DNA of 10,000 bases, taken from contig VIGQ01001366.1 of assembly GCA_009663005.1 (NCBI GenBank), forward strand, positions 1 through 10,000, given 5' to 3'. The translations under genes and the position numbers were made by a program. The notes under the pieces were generated by a model that was not told the DNA's origin, ran no database searches, and saw only the letters and a program-made list of their open reading frames with translations. Below are positions 1-7,868 of the stretch, in pieces; position 1 is the stretch's first letter, and every line of letters starts with the position of its first letter. The stretch comes from Actinidia chinensis. Taxonomy: Eukaryota > Streptophyta > Magnoliopsida > Ericales > Actinidiaceae.

Positions 1-136
1 AGCGCGTGGACTGCGAGACTATAGTCAGGGGGATGGGGACTTGCCTGTGGTAAGACTTGAACACTTATCTCCTAAATGGGAACAAGTATTCTGGTCAACA
101 GAACTAGCTGGTTATTTTGTTGGAACCTTACTATAG
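1..136 (+). CDS. Partial coding exon at left edge, unidentified protein
   Basis: Reading from base 2, 44 codons are open to a TAG at 134-136. The product has a natural-looking composition and includes the stretches RGLRDYSQGDGDLPV and LSPKWEQVFWSTELAGYF. Two models fit. In the first, this is the C-terminus of a protein whose earlier part lies left of the window. In the second, the exon ends at base 49, where GTG is followed by a good donor, GTAAGA, in phase 0. No downstream exon seen here clearly accepts phase 0, which slightly favours the first model. I recognise no domain. The strand call rests on the open frame and the donor-like site only. Confidence 0.4.
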   Translation, partial: ARGLRDYSQGDGDLPVVRLEHLSPKWEQVFWSTELAGYFVGTLL

Positions 137-1132
137 TCTTCTCTCTTTGGTTTCTTATCATTTTTTTTTTTTTCCATTCCTTTTTAGTGCTGTTTCTGTG
201 GTGTTTTGGGGCCATTTGGAGCACCCAGCGATTTCAGGCCATGTGCAGTCCTGCAGTTTTAACTCTTTTGAGCTCGCCCTTTTTTAGAATCCCTGGGTCG
301 TTTTCTACAGTACAATAATAACCATGGCATACATTCTATGTTTTCTCTGGTGTATATGCTTAAGTACGTACATGAGCAATGAGTTGCTTGCTTCTCTTTT
401 TGCCATCTTTGGCCATCCCTTTTTGGGGTTTTAACCAGCTTAATTTTCCCTTATGACTAAAATTGTTACGAAATGAATCTTTCAGATATTGTAGTTGTAT
501 TCACGTCTTTTGAATGCAATATCCTTAGACTACAACTACCTTGAGAATGTTAAGCCACCTTTTTTGTTCTGGAAAATTTCTCTAATTTGTCAAAGTTCCT
601 GTTTAAGTCCATTATCCTAGTATTCTTACTCCCTTGTAATCCGCTGTGAGTCGCCAGCCGATCTTTCAGTGTTCTGTTCATTACTGATACTGTCCGATTT
701 AATATGTAGCATCATCCTTAATGTTGGTACAATTTTGGATACAGAAAAATGAATATCGTACTGGTTTATTGTCACCATTTTGTGTTCACACACCGATTAT
801 TCAGGAAGTAGTGTCGTGCATACTAGGAACGATATATCTTTTCCATATACTGTGTTAATATAAATTGGTGAAATAAACAAGTGATGCATAGTATGCACTT
901 TGATAAAATAACCTGAAACCAAGCTAATTGAATAAAATCTTCTTCGGCTGCCGTCCTTTTTTCACATAGTAAATTATTATTCTTTTTGATGTTTGCGTGT
1001 ATTTTAAAGAGCTTCTTATTAATCATTTGTGGCATTGTACATCTGCACAATTTGGTTATTAGTTCCGCATTGGTGCCAGTTTAAAAAAATACTTGGAGCT
1101 CACGTGAAGTGTGTTTCACATTTTTGTTATAG

Positions 1133-1236
1133 GTGGACAAGATATAATTGCTATTGTGCCATGGGATGAGTGGTGGAACTTTGAGCTCACTAAAATGATT
1201 CCAAGCCACATAGTCATTGCTTCCATTGCATCCTAA
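1133..1236 (+). CDS. Weak candidate exon, C-terminal type
   Basis: A T-rich stretch ending in TTATAG at 1132 is a possible splice acceptor. After it, a phase-1 frame from 1135 reads 33 codons to a TAA at 1234-1236. The peptide includes GQDIIAIVPWDEWWNFEL and then a hydrophobic end (IPSHIVIASIAS). Amino-acid use looks protein-like, but the stretch is short, no upstream exon in this window ends in phase 1, and I recognise no family. The opposite strand is also open across this span, so coding is not proven. Confidence 0.25.
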
Positions 1237-1330
1237 TATCCGGCCAGCCAAGTTTAATGAGACTGCTGCTTGGGAGTATGCACTAAGCATTTTGGCAAGC
1301 CCTTAATGGTTATCATAACATGATATTTAG

Positions 1331-1519
1331 CTGGAATAGACACTATTGGGGAGAACTATCCGGCCTCCCTTGATGCTACGTGGTATTCATTTATAATGGT
1401 CTTTCATGTTCTTTTAGTGTTAAGGCTTGGTTTCCAAATCAAGTGTATACTATACTTTTTTCTATTAATTTCCCTCCGCCCGCTCCTTTTTTTTCCAGGA
1501 TTTATGGGATGTTTAATGT
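1331..1519 (+). CDS. Weak candidate exon or chance open frame
   Basis: A TATTTAG acceptor-like site ends at 1330. After it, the frame starting with GGA at 1333 is open for over 60 codons to a TGA near 1519. It begins with GIDTIGENYPASLDATW and continues into a hydrophobic stretch (WYSFIMVFHVLLVL) that could be a membrane segment. A GTATTC donor directly after ACGTG (about 1382) would end the exon early. The T-rich second half more likely reflects intron sequence. No family was recognised. Confidence 0.18.
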
Positions 1520-2999
1520 GATTCTTTTGTGTGATTTGTGATCATTTTCACTTTTTCTAGAATCGTTCATCCACTAGAGCCTTGACATTCCTCTCAAAGT
1601 TTTTCGTGATGACCTATGAATATAACATAATGTAAACAATCTTTTACTGTATTGATTTCTCTAATTTGTAAAGTTGCCATGGAGACCCTAAAAAACTGTC
1701 TTATGACACTTGACGGATGATACCACATGCTCAGGACCAACACATAAGAACGAGTGTCCCAGTTTCAGCTGGATTTTGCAGGTGGCCACGGGAATTTTAA
1801 AGGCTCATTTAGAAAAATAAATCTAAATTATGATTCTTGTACTTGAACTGCAAAGCTTTACTTTGTGCTGGCCTTTGGTTTGCTAATGTTAATGGATCTA
1901 TGCACATCCTTGAGTAGCACTAGGGGACTATTTGGTTTTCCTAGAAAATATGAATTGGCCATTCTAGAATTAAATTATTCACTAAGTATGTTCATAAATT
2001 CCTTTTACCCCTGCAAGAGTAGTTTGAAACCGGTAAAACCCTAGATTTGTATTAGGGAGTTGCCAGTTTGGTTGAGTTTTTCTGTCCTTGAATTTCTGAT
2101 CACTAGATTAGTCGCTCTTCTGAACCCAATTGGGCTTGACGGATCCTAACTGTGCTATAAAAAAGATTTTTTTTTTTGGAGGGGTGGGTGGTGTGGGTTT
2201 CGATGAATATGAAAATGAATTAACAGAAAGATTTTACAATATCTCTGCTTTTTCATGATTAAATTTGAGCATTTCTTTTTAAACATCTGATGCCTATCTT
2301 AATTGAGTGATTCGAAACATATTTGTTGGCTCCTAGAAACCCTTAGTTGATTCATTATGAAGATTTTTTGAATGTTATTCAAGTTGAAATGATGGTTTGT
2401 CAACAACGACCCTCATTGAACCACATGGCATGAACGGTATCCCCTGACTTAGTTTATGGCCTTCGCGTTTACTGAATCGTTGGTTTTACACATGTAATAA
2501 TATTTTGATGGAGTGATATCATTTATGAACTTTATTGCTTGCAAGATTGACATATGTATGTATAAAACATCGTGTACGGTTAAGTTTGTTCCCTATTGGA
2601 TTTTGGTGTACCCATCAAACATTATATGAATTCCTGAGAATATGATGATTTCGGAGTTTCACCAAGTGAGTGAACTGTTGTGGTCGATTCCTGGATCACG
2701 AGCAGCTGCAATGAAACAAGTTTCACAATTTGAAAGGTCCTAAAATAAGTTGTTCATAATTAATTCCAAGGAAGCTGATCTAGGACCACAGCAACAATAA
2801 CATTTGAAATACATAGGTAAATGAAAAAACTAATTAAAAACATACCATTATTCATTCCTGGCTTGTTCCAAGAGGCACTTAAAGTTGAAAGGAGCCTACT
2901 GTTGCGTGGTTGTCTGCATCTTTCTGCTTAGATTTGCAGCATGACAAGGTTTTTGTTTTTCAACCATGTTTTTTCTTGTGAAATTTTGTTATGGTACAG

Positions 3000-3096
3000 G
3001 TTTTGCTTCTGTTAAGGACTGTTTGGAATCACATACAGCCTGGATGATGCTGCTAACTTCTGGAGGAAGCCCTGCCCAAGCCGACTTGGCACTCAG
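3000..3096 (+). CDS. Exon of unidentified + strand gene (a)
   Basis: The exon is flanked by GGTACAG at 2993-2999 and a donor GTATTC at 3097. Only one frame is open (first codon TTT at 3002). It gives FASVKDCLESHTAWMMLL followed by TSGGSPAQADLALR, entering in phase 1 and leaving in phase 2. The base composition is richer in G and C than the flanks, as expected for an exon in an AT-rich genome. I do not recognise the protein. The next exon-like piece begins at 3629. Its far end, but not its near end, is in the frame predicted from this exon's phase. Confidence 0.5.
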
Positions 3097-3314
3097 GTAT
3101 TCACCAATATATTCCGCATTTTTGGTTCATTGAAGTTCAAAAGGCTTGCTTACTGAGGCATAGTCTAAATGGAATGCGATTCTCATGGACAAGAAGATCT
3201 AATTCCATTGTTAGTTTAATCATTTTACATAGCATACACGGTGTGTATTTTATATAGATGATAATATATATGTAATTGGTATGAAGAAACAAGGGAAGGT
3301 AAAGCTGCAATTCG

Positions 3315-3400
3315 AGTAATAAGACTTGAACTTAGGCATCTATAAGAGGAGCGATCATCCCCTACGCCATAGGCAAACCCTTGGTCCGCGGACCTCTTAT
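3315..3400 (-). mobile_element. tRNA-derived SINE-like head (A box and B box)
   Basis: On the - strand, TGGCGTAGGGG (3369-3359) closely fits the internal A box of tRNA-type RNA polymerase III promoters, and AAGTTCAAGTC (3333-3323) fits the B box. Their starts are just under 40 bases apart, as in tRNA genes and tRNA-derived SINEs. The rest does not fold as a normal tRNA, and no anticodon arm is evident. Upstream on the - strand lies a perfect 12-bp palindrome, GGTCCGCGGACC (3383-3394). The downstream tail (3315 leftwards, perhaps to about 3225) is AT-rich. The element sits in the putative intron 3097-3628. Its ends and target-site duplication were not determined. Confidence 0.45.
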
Positions 3401-3628
3401 CTTGAGTAATGGCATATCGGTATTCCTCATACAAGAATTGAAGACTGCCATCAATATCACAGGTAAAATCTGTTTGTACTCTAAGCTCTTAGATTACCAA
3501 CATCTCTTTGAACCGAATGTGCAAAAGGCATGACAACTTATATTGTCTTTCAAAGTCTCGAGTAGTAAATAAACGAGTGTTGTCTTTATTTGTTTACATA
3601 TTGATGTGATTTTTTGTGTTCTGTGTAG

Positions 3629-3833
3629 GGCCTTGATCTTCCTGAAATTCTTGTAGAAATTGAAAGGCTTGGATTATCTTTTGATGAACTGCCTGCTGAC
3701 AATCCCTGAGCAGGATATTGGGATATACAGTGATGGGACATCGACCTCATGTGTTTTTTTATTCTGGAAATGTACAAGGCAGCAGGGGTTGTTTGATCCA
3801 ATTGCAAGATCCTTCAAGTTACATGAATTCACT
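3629..3833 (+). CDS. Exon of unidentified + strand gene (b), frame disrupted
   Basis: A T-rich acceptor (TTCTGTGTAG, ending 3628) and a consensus donor (GTAAGT at 3834) bound this piece. From 3629 to 3706 the sensible frame gives GLDLPEILVEIERLGLSFDE and then LPADNP, after which it meets TGA at 3707. From 3705 another frame continues as PEQDIGIYSDGTSTSC, with FWKCTRQQGLFDPIARSF later, and leaves in phase 0. That second frame matches the phase entering from 3096, but it has an in-frame TAG at 3654-3656. Two opposite single-base shifts would reconcile everything. A third frame (3715-3837) is also open, with GYTVMGHRPHVFFYSGN. This could be a pseudogene, an alternative acceptor (GAGCAG at 3713) or assembly errors. 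The family was not recognised. Confidence 0.45.
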
Positions 3834-4237
3834 GTAAGTTTGTTGTGACTACTTGAATTTCACTAATTATTTTCAATACTAGAAGTCTCAATTTTTTGGT
3901 CATTGTCCCATTAACGTTTCCCTATGAAAATATATTGGCTTTTTAATGTGAATACGGTATTCCATATGGTTTAACTTATGTTTGAGTTTGGTTTGAATGT
4001 ACTGATTATTCGTCAAAAAAGCTGTTATTTGTCTGCATGTGCTGCAGTGCACTGCCTGCCATTCTCATTTGTCATACCAAATGAAAGATTACAAGTATTA
4101 TGTAATCCAGCAAAATACACTGAACTGTTATGGCTAATGTGGATGTTGATAGAAATTGATTCTTGCGAGGTTTAAAACCCCAAAGTCATGAGTCATGAGG
4201 TTTATATATTAATGCTTGTTACTTATCGCAACTGCAG

Positions 4238-4282
4238 ATAAAAGATGCTTACACTCTCAGTTATATTCGAAAACAATTCTAA
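4238..4282 (+). CDS. Terminal exon of unidentified + strand gene (c)
   Basis: After an acceptor (ACTGCAG, ending 4237), a phase-0 frame reads IKDAYTLSYIRKQF and stops at TAA 4280-4282. The phase agrees exactly with the GTAAGT donor at 3834, which gives a protein ending HEFT-IKDAYTLSYIRKQF. The intron would be 404 bases, starting GTAAGT and ending CAG. The exon is too short to be identified alone. The splice agreement is the main support. If the alternative frame of the previous exon is used, the joined message stops after one more codon in this exon. Confidence 0.4.
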   Translation: MKDAYTLSYIRKQF

Positions 4283-4690
4283 GCCGCCCTGCCAAAGTGT
4301 GCAACGACGGGGACATTGTAAAGCTCCCTCCTTTTCTGCTGCCAATCTAGGGAAATACCGAATGGAACTTCTGAAATAAACACCATGAATCCAATATCCC
4401 CATATGAATGAAAGGTGCCCATCTCTGCCTCCAAAATCTCCAGGCCAAAGTATTGCTGACATCTCCTGGTTTGATTCTCCTTATTTACTTCTGTAAACCA
4501 ATGCCTGCTTCGTATGTTTCCAGGTGTTGGTACAATTGATTTGTCTGTATCCATCTTGTCTGATTTTGTTTGTAAATTTTTCACCATCTTGGTGGTGCAT
4601 ATAGATAATAATGTTTTTTTATGAATATCTATTTCATTCATTCCTGTAAAATCATACTAAATAAGTTGAAACTTAGGATAACATGGGATT
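4283..4690 (+). other. Probable 3' untranslated region of the + strand gene
   Basis: This stretch follows the TAA at 4280-4282. It has no convincing + strand reading frame and becomes T-rich toward its end, with TTTGTAAATTTTTC at about 4568 and AATAATG at about 4606 as possible polyadenylation-type elements. The exact cleavage site cannot be fixed. A 120-codon frame on the - strand covers most of it but shows no recognisable domain, and is treated as chance. Confidence 0.35.
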
Positions 4691-4931
4691 GTGCTTTTTT
4701 TTTTAAGGCTTCTGTCCCTAAAGAGGTTTTCAGTTACTTGCCGTCCTTTGGGAATTGGTAACCACCAATACTCCAATATCTTTCATTGCCTATCCAAAGC
4801 CTGCAAAGACAGGAGGTACCATACTTAAGGCTCTAATGCTACTTTTCCACGTGCACTTCATCTTGGCAAGGTCTGCCATGTTAGCAACTCCTCCCCGCGG
4901 CCTTGCTTTTGGCTCTCTCGTCTGTTTCTAG

Positions 4932-5257
4932 CACGCCCAATACAAGATTTCATTCCATCTATTAAAAAATGATAACGATAACAACGTATACGTGATGAAA
5001 CATAAATCCCTAGATTGGCGGATAGTGATTCGATTGATGATGATGAAAGAGAAGTGTTTTGATTCGGTTATCAACCTCGACCACAAAAATAAATGAGCGG
5101 TCCCCCATCTATTGAGTGTGACTCGTTGACTCATAGCGTTATTCATAAGAGAATGGATCTGGTGTTCAATGATTGAATGAATGATCATTTCTTTTGAAAG
5201 TAATCGGATTGATTCAAGTTTCCAAAAGATCATACTCCTAAAAAGAGTACATCAAGC
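4932..5257 (+). pseudogene. ycf2: Nuclear fragment of plastid ycf2 inserted in the P450 relic
   Basis: On the + strand, GTGATTCGATTGATGATGA (5025-5043) and what follows track the plastid ycf2 segment encoding NSDSIDDEERE. Further recognisable pieces are CTATTGAGTGTGACTC (5109-5124; family LLSLTHS), GACTCATAG, then GAATGGATCTGGT and CAATGATTGAA (family NDSGY..MIE) up to about 5178. The order is that of ycf2, but substitutions and small indels break the frame everywhere. Ycf2 is a very large plastid protein with an AAA-ATPase-like region, and this piece comes from upstream of that region. The fragment separates the P450 parts ending KCARVVQ (5258) and restarting near 4928, and runs opposite to the P450. 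Both ends are approximate. Confidence 0.65.
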
Positions 5258-5662
5258 TTGAACAACCCTTGCACATTTTGGTTGGATCACTACTAGAAAC
5301 GAATGATGAAAGTTAACAGGACAGCGGACGTCCTAGTGTCCGGCTATCACATTCGCTTCTTTGTTGTCTTTATCATCGCGGTATTCTTAGCAAGCAAGTG
5401 ATGAGGTCTTGATGAGATATTGAGTCCGTGCTTCTGTTCAACGCTCAACCCTCTTCTCACAAGGTATTTCATGATGTTTCTGAGCCTGTATTTGCTTGGA
5501 GCCGCGGTTTGTAGCGTTGTGAAGGGAAGTTATGGGACTGACACAATCCTTCTATCAATTTTTTGAGCACTTAACAGATTCTCTCTTCGCGCTCCCACAC
5601 TCAATTCCTAACAGAAGGTAGCAAATTATGTCGAATGGAGGGTCTTCATAATCGGGCAACAC

Positions 5663-5906
5663 CTGCATCAATTCTAATAGGGATTCTATCGTAATGGTTC
5701 CGTGGCGATTCTGCCGGGAGGGGAAGAGAAAAGTTCAAGGCTCTGAATCCCGGACTACGCCGTAATTTTCGTTTTTAAAATAAATATATCAAAAAAAAGT
5801 TTGAAAATTATTACCCAAAAAATTGCTTGGAAATTGTTGTGACAAATTGTTTGTGAAACTAACACCAAAACACCCAAAACTTGAACGCTATTCAACGTAT
5901 CGTGAC
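5663..5906 (-). other. Probable retained intron of the P450 pseudogene
   Basis: On the - strand, P450 homology breaks after the codons for HQK at 5907, directly before GTCACG (5906 downward), and resumes at 5662 with VLPD right after TTGATGCAG. Joining the two ends gives K-VLP, which matches the usual family stretch before FDIIC. The 244 bases between are AT-rich and unlike P450 coding sequence. This points to an old intron, so the pseudogene is a decayed gene copy rather than a processed retrocopy. The donor GTCACG is weak. Confidence 0.5.
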
Positions 5907-6369
5907 CTTTTGGTGGCCTTCCAGTGCATTCAAAGGGTGTTTCCTGACTTCAGATAATGGCTTGAGGCACTCTGGCTTTAAGAGGACAACTCTCTGCCCG
6001 CTTTTGATCTTCGCCACTAAGTTCTGTAATGTTTGCGCTCACCAAAATCGTTCTAAGTGATGGCTACCTGCTGTTATCTATTATTCTGCCTTATTGCGAA
6101 CCTTGTTGCTGCTCGGCAGTGGATAAAAACTGTGCTTTGCCACATATGCTTTAGCTTCTAATGGGACCGTATTTTTTTGTTCTCTCCTCAAAATACCATT
6201 TGTTGTCGGTTTGCCGCTCATTTGCCGGAGAAGGATCAGACTTTGGCGTACTACGGGATTCCTAGTGATTCCTGGTGGAAGTGGGGGCCTTTGGATGGTT
6301 TGATCTCCTCTTGAGGAGGAGAAAGATGATGGGGACAAGAACACACAAAGGTAGAGAAAGGGATTTCAT

Positions 6370-6428
6370 GGTGGAGAGAGAGATAGAGAGGGGCTTCCTA
6401 CATTAGTGAGAAGCATATTTATTATAAG
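6370..6428 (-). promoter_or_regulatory. CT-rich leader and TATA-like element of the P450 relic
   Basis: Directly upstream of the P450 ATG on the - strand is a CT-rich tract (6391-6370, CCCCTCTCTATCTCTCTCTCC), a common feature of plant 5' leaders. The TATA-like CTTATAATAAATATGC (6428-6413) lies 44-59 bases before the ATG. Spacing and composition fit a core promoter left over from when the gene was active. The start site itself cannot be seen. Confidence 0.4.
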
Positions 6429-6521
6429 AGTTTCTGGTGTAGAATTGGTGTTGTTTCTCATTTTGTTGGGTTTTGGTGGGTACTTTCTTTGGTGTTCTCA
6501 CCTAGCACAACATCATATTCC
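6426..6521 (+). repeat. Diverged direct repeat, copy A, part 1
   Basis: This stretch aligns with 8469-8562. Shared landmarks are AGAGTTT, TGTAGAATTG, TTTTGGTGGG, TTTCTTTGGTGTTCT and CCTAGCACAA, in order and at nearly equal spacing. It lies just upstream (- strand sense) of the P450 TATA-like element and may be part of a former promoter region. Confidence 0.6.
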
Positions 6522-6579
6522 TTTGGCTTGGAACATTTTTTATTAATTTGATCCAGTAACTTATATCAAAAATCAAAAG

Positions 6580-6668
6580 AACAGTTTCAGTTTATTCATG
6601 GAAATTAATTTCAGAGATATTTTTTTTTTTCTTCTGATTTTGTTAATCAGATTGTTTACACAGTTTTT
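6580..6668 (+). repeat. Left arm of fold-back inverted repeat
   Basis: This arm begins AACAGTTTCAGTTTAT and ends CAGATTGTTTACACAGTTTTT. It is nearly the reverse complement of 6903-6989. Together with the roughly 235-base AT-rich spacer it could form a long hairpin of about 410 bases, a structure seen in fold-back or MITE-type elements and in small-RNA precursors. There are small indels between the arms (the T11 run at about 6621). Confidence 0.6.
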
Positions 6669-6902
6669 AAAAGCTCTTCAAACGTTTCAGAGTTAAAAGT
6701 TTATTTATTTATTTTATTTTTTATGTAAACAAAACCTGAAACAGTTTGGGAAAAATGAATGACTACATAAATAACTGCTGAAATCTACAAAACGAAATTG
6801 TTTTTGATTAAAACATAGAAATAAACCTAATTAAAAAACTGAACACATATCCAGAAAATAACAACAAACCAATTTTTGTTTCCTGAAATTATTCCCGAGA
6901 AG

Positions 6903-6989
6903 AAAAAAACTGTAAACAATCTGAAACAAAATCGAATAAGAAAATTATTCTAATGAAATTAATTTTCCAGATAAACTGAAACTGTTTTT
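6903..6989 (+). repeat. Right arm of fold-back inverted repeat
   Basis: Partner of 6580-6668. It runs from AAAAAAACTGTAAACAATCTG to ATAAACTGAAACTGTTTTT and is followed by an A-run (6990-7002). No flanking target-site duplication was found by eye. The short motif CTGAAAC/GTTTCAG is repeated many times in both arms and spacer. Confidence 0.6.
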
Positions 6990-7105
6990 AAAAAAAAAAA
7001 AAATTCTTTCCGTTCCTATTTTCTGAAACATCAGAGAAATAACAAAAGTTTTTGGATCATTCCTCATCTCAAATATAGTCTCTGAAATATCACTTATTTT
7101 ATGGA

Positions 7106-7301
7106 ATTCAATTGCCTGATCACGGAAAAAATATTCTTAAGCTTGTTTGGCTTAAAATTAATTCGGCAACAAACAAGATTTCAAAGAACAATTTCCATTA
7201 ATCAAAGCAAATTACAAATTAATAATTACAGACTGAAATAAGAGATACAAACAAATTTCTGCCGCTCGCTGCAATCGCAGTCTCCTAATAAAATTTCGCC
7301 G
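7106..7301 (+). repeat. Tandem duplication, unit 1 (196 bp)
   Basis: The unit begins ATTCAATTGCCTGATCACGG and ends AAATTTCGCCG. It is followed immediately by a second copy differing by scattered substitutions and 1-2 base indels, mostly in homopolymers. Shared internal blocks include ATTAATTCGGCAACAAACAAG and AATCGCAGTCTCCT. It has no open reading frame or recognised function. Confidence 0.85.
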
Positions 7302-7496
7302 ATTCAATTGCTGATCACGGAAAAGAATATTTCTTAAGCTTGTTGGCTAAAATTAATTCGGCAACAAACAAGATTTCCAAGAACAATTTTCCATTATCAA
7401 AGCAAATTACAAAATTATAATTACAGAGCTGAAATGAGAATACAAACAAAATTCTGCGATCCTATCAATCGCAGTCTCCTTAAGAACAGTTCGCCG
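7302..7496 (+). repeat. Tandem duplication, unit 2 (195 bp)
   Basis: Second unit of the direct tandem duplication, ending at TTCGCCG. This copy contains a short perfect stem, CTGCGAT/ATCGCAG with a 7-base loop (about 7454-7474), which unit 1 has only in part. The high identity between units suggests a fairly recent duplication. Confidence 0.85.
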
Positions 7497-7868
7497 CCGC
7501 CCTACCGAGAATATTGTAAGTTGTTCCACTAATTTTCGAAACACCTCCAAAGTTAACCTGACTTTATTCTATCTTTCTCCTCTCAAGAACTCAATGTAAA
7601 AGTATGATTTTCTTACTTGGTGGGTATATTTTTTTTCATCAAAACCCCTTAGCTTTTTATAGTAAAAAGTGACTCTTCAATTTAAAAACTCCCAACCATA
7701 AACACCACTATCCTGAAGTGGTTCCTGGCTGCATCATACACTATTAGAGGTTTTATTGTATGAACTCCAAATAGTATAGCTTTGCCTTCCTTCACCAAAA
7801 ATTCCAACAATAAAATGGTCAACTAATGCAATCATTTCAATTCAAAGTTGGAAGAACCACAAATACAT
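7497..7868. other. AT-rich stretch without recognisable feature
   Basis: No open frame with protein-like character, RNA gene or clear repeat was seen between the tandem duplication and the segmental repeat. A short GCCGCC patch lies at its left end (7493-7502). Confidence 0.4.

Larger units (their letters stand above)
137..2999. other. Long AT-rich non-coding stretch (intron or intergenic)
   Basis: This stretch of nearly 2.9 kb is AT-rich, with T-runs at about 159-172, 1488-1495 and 2167-2178 and stops in every frame. It could be one or more introns of a + strand gene or the space between two genes. Only two short places look exon-like (1133-1236 and 1331-1519), and they are listed separately. 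I saw no transposon ends, RNA gene or conserved protein motif. Confidence 0.5.
4733..6369 (-). pseudogene. Decayed cytochrome P450 (CYP85 clan, CYP716/CYP725-like)
   Basis: Conserved P450 blocks occur in family order on the - strand. They are: start ATG (6369) with a hydrophobic anchor MKSLSLPLCVLVPIIFLLL and basic KRR; the proline hinge PPLPPG (6287-6270); EERTKKYGPI (6189-6160); GRIIDNSR (near 6080); ANITELSGEDQKR (near 6030); LKPECLKPLSEVRKH (5990-5945); FDIICYLLLGIECGSAKRES (near 5635-5575); NIMKYLVR; QDLITCLLRIPR; the I-helix AGH (5344-5336); KCARVVQ (5278-5258); then AKSKAAG, DLAKMK, a K-helix remnant (ExxR region), MVPPVF and PKG near 4740. P450s are ER-anchored haem monooxygenases, and this clan includes triterpenoid, taxane and hormone hydroxylases. 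The blocks lie in different frames with many stops, TAG replaces the Asp after AGH, and the FxxGxRxCxG haem-binding region is absent. It is clearly non-functional. The subfamily is inferred from memory. Confidence 0.85.

Noticed and set aside
1081..1290. Open frame of 69 codons on the - strand
   Set aside because: It lies opposite the better-placed + strand candidate exon at 1133-1236, which has an acceptor site. No domain was recognised.
3315..3400. A functional tRNA gene
   Set aside because: The A and B boxes are present, but no acceptor stem or anticodon arm can be formed. A SINE-type relic fits better.
3347..3471. Exon-like + strand reading with IIPYAIGKPLVRGPLI ending before a GTAAAA donor
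   Set aside because: It overlaps the tRNA-like A box and palindrome on the other strand, leaves in phase 1, and the next exon cannot accept phase 1 without an immediate stop.
4279..4641. Open frame of 120 codons on the - strand
   Set aside because: It shows no recognisable domain or splice context and lies over the probable 3' UTR of the + strand gene. The length is possible by chance.
4928..5233. Open frame of 101 codons on the - strand
   Set aside because: It runs through the ycf2-like insert on the antisense side. The plastid similarity is on the + strand, so this frame is a by-product.
6081..6344. Open frame of 87 codons on the - strand as an independent gene
   Set aside because: Part of it (PPLPPG) is the P450 proline hinge. 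The rest is the wrong frame of P450 sequence that reads better in the neighbouring frame (EERTKKYGPI, GRIIDNSR).
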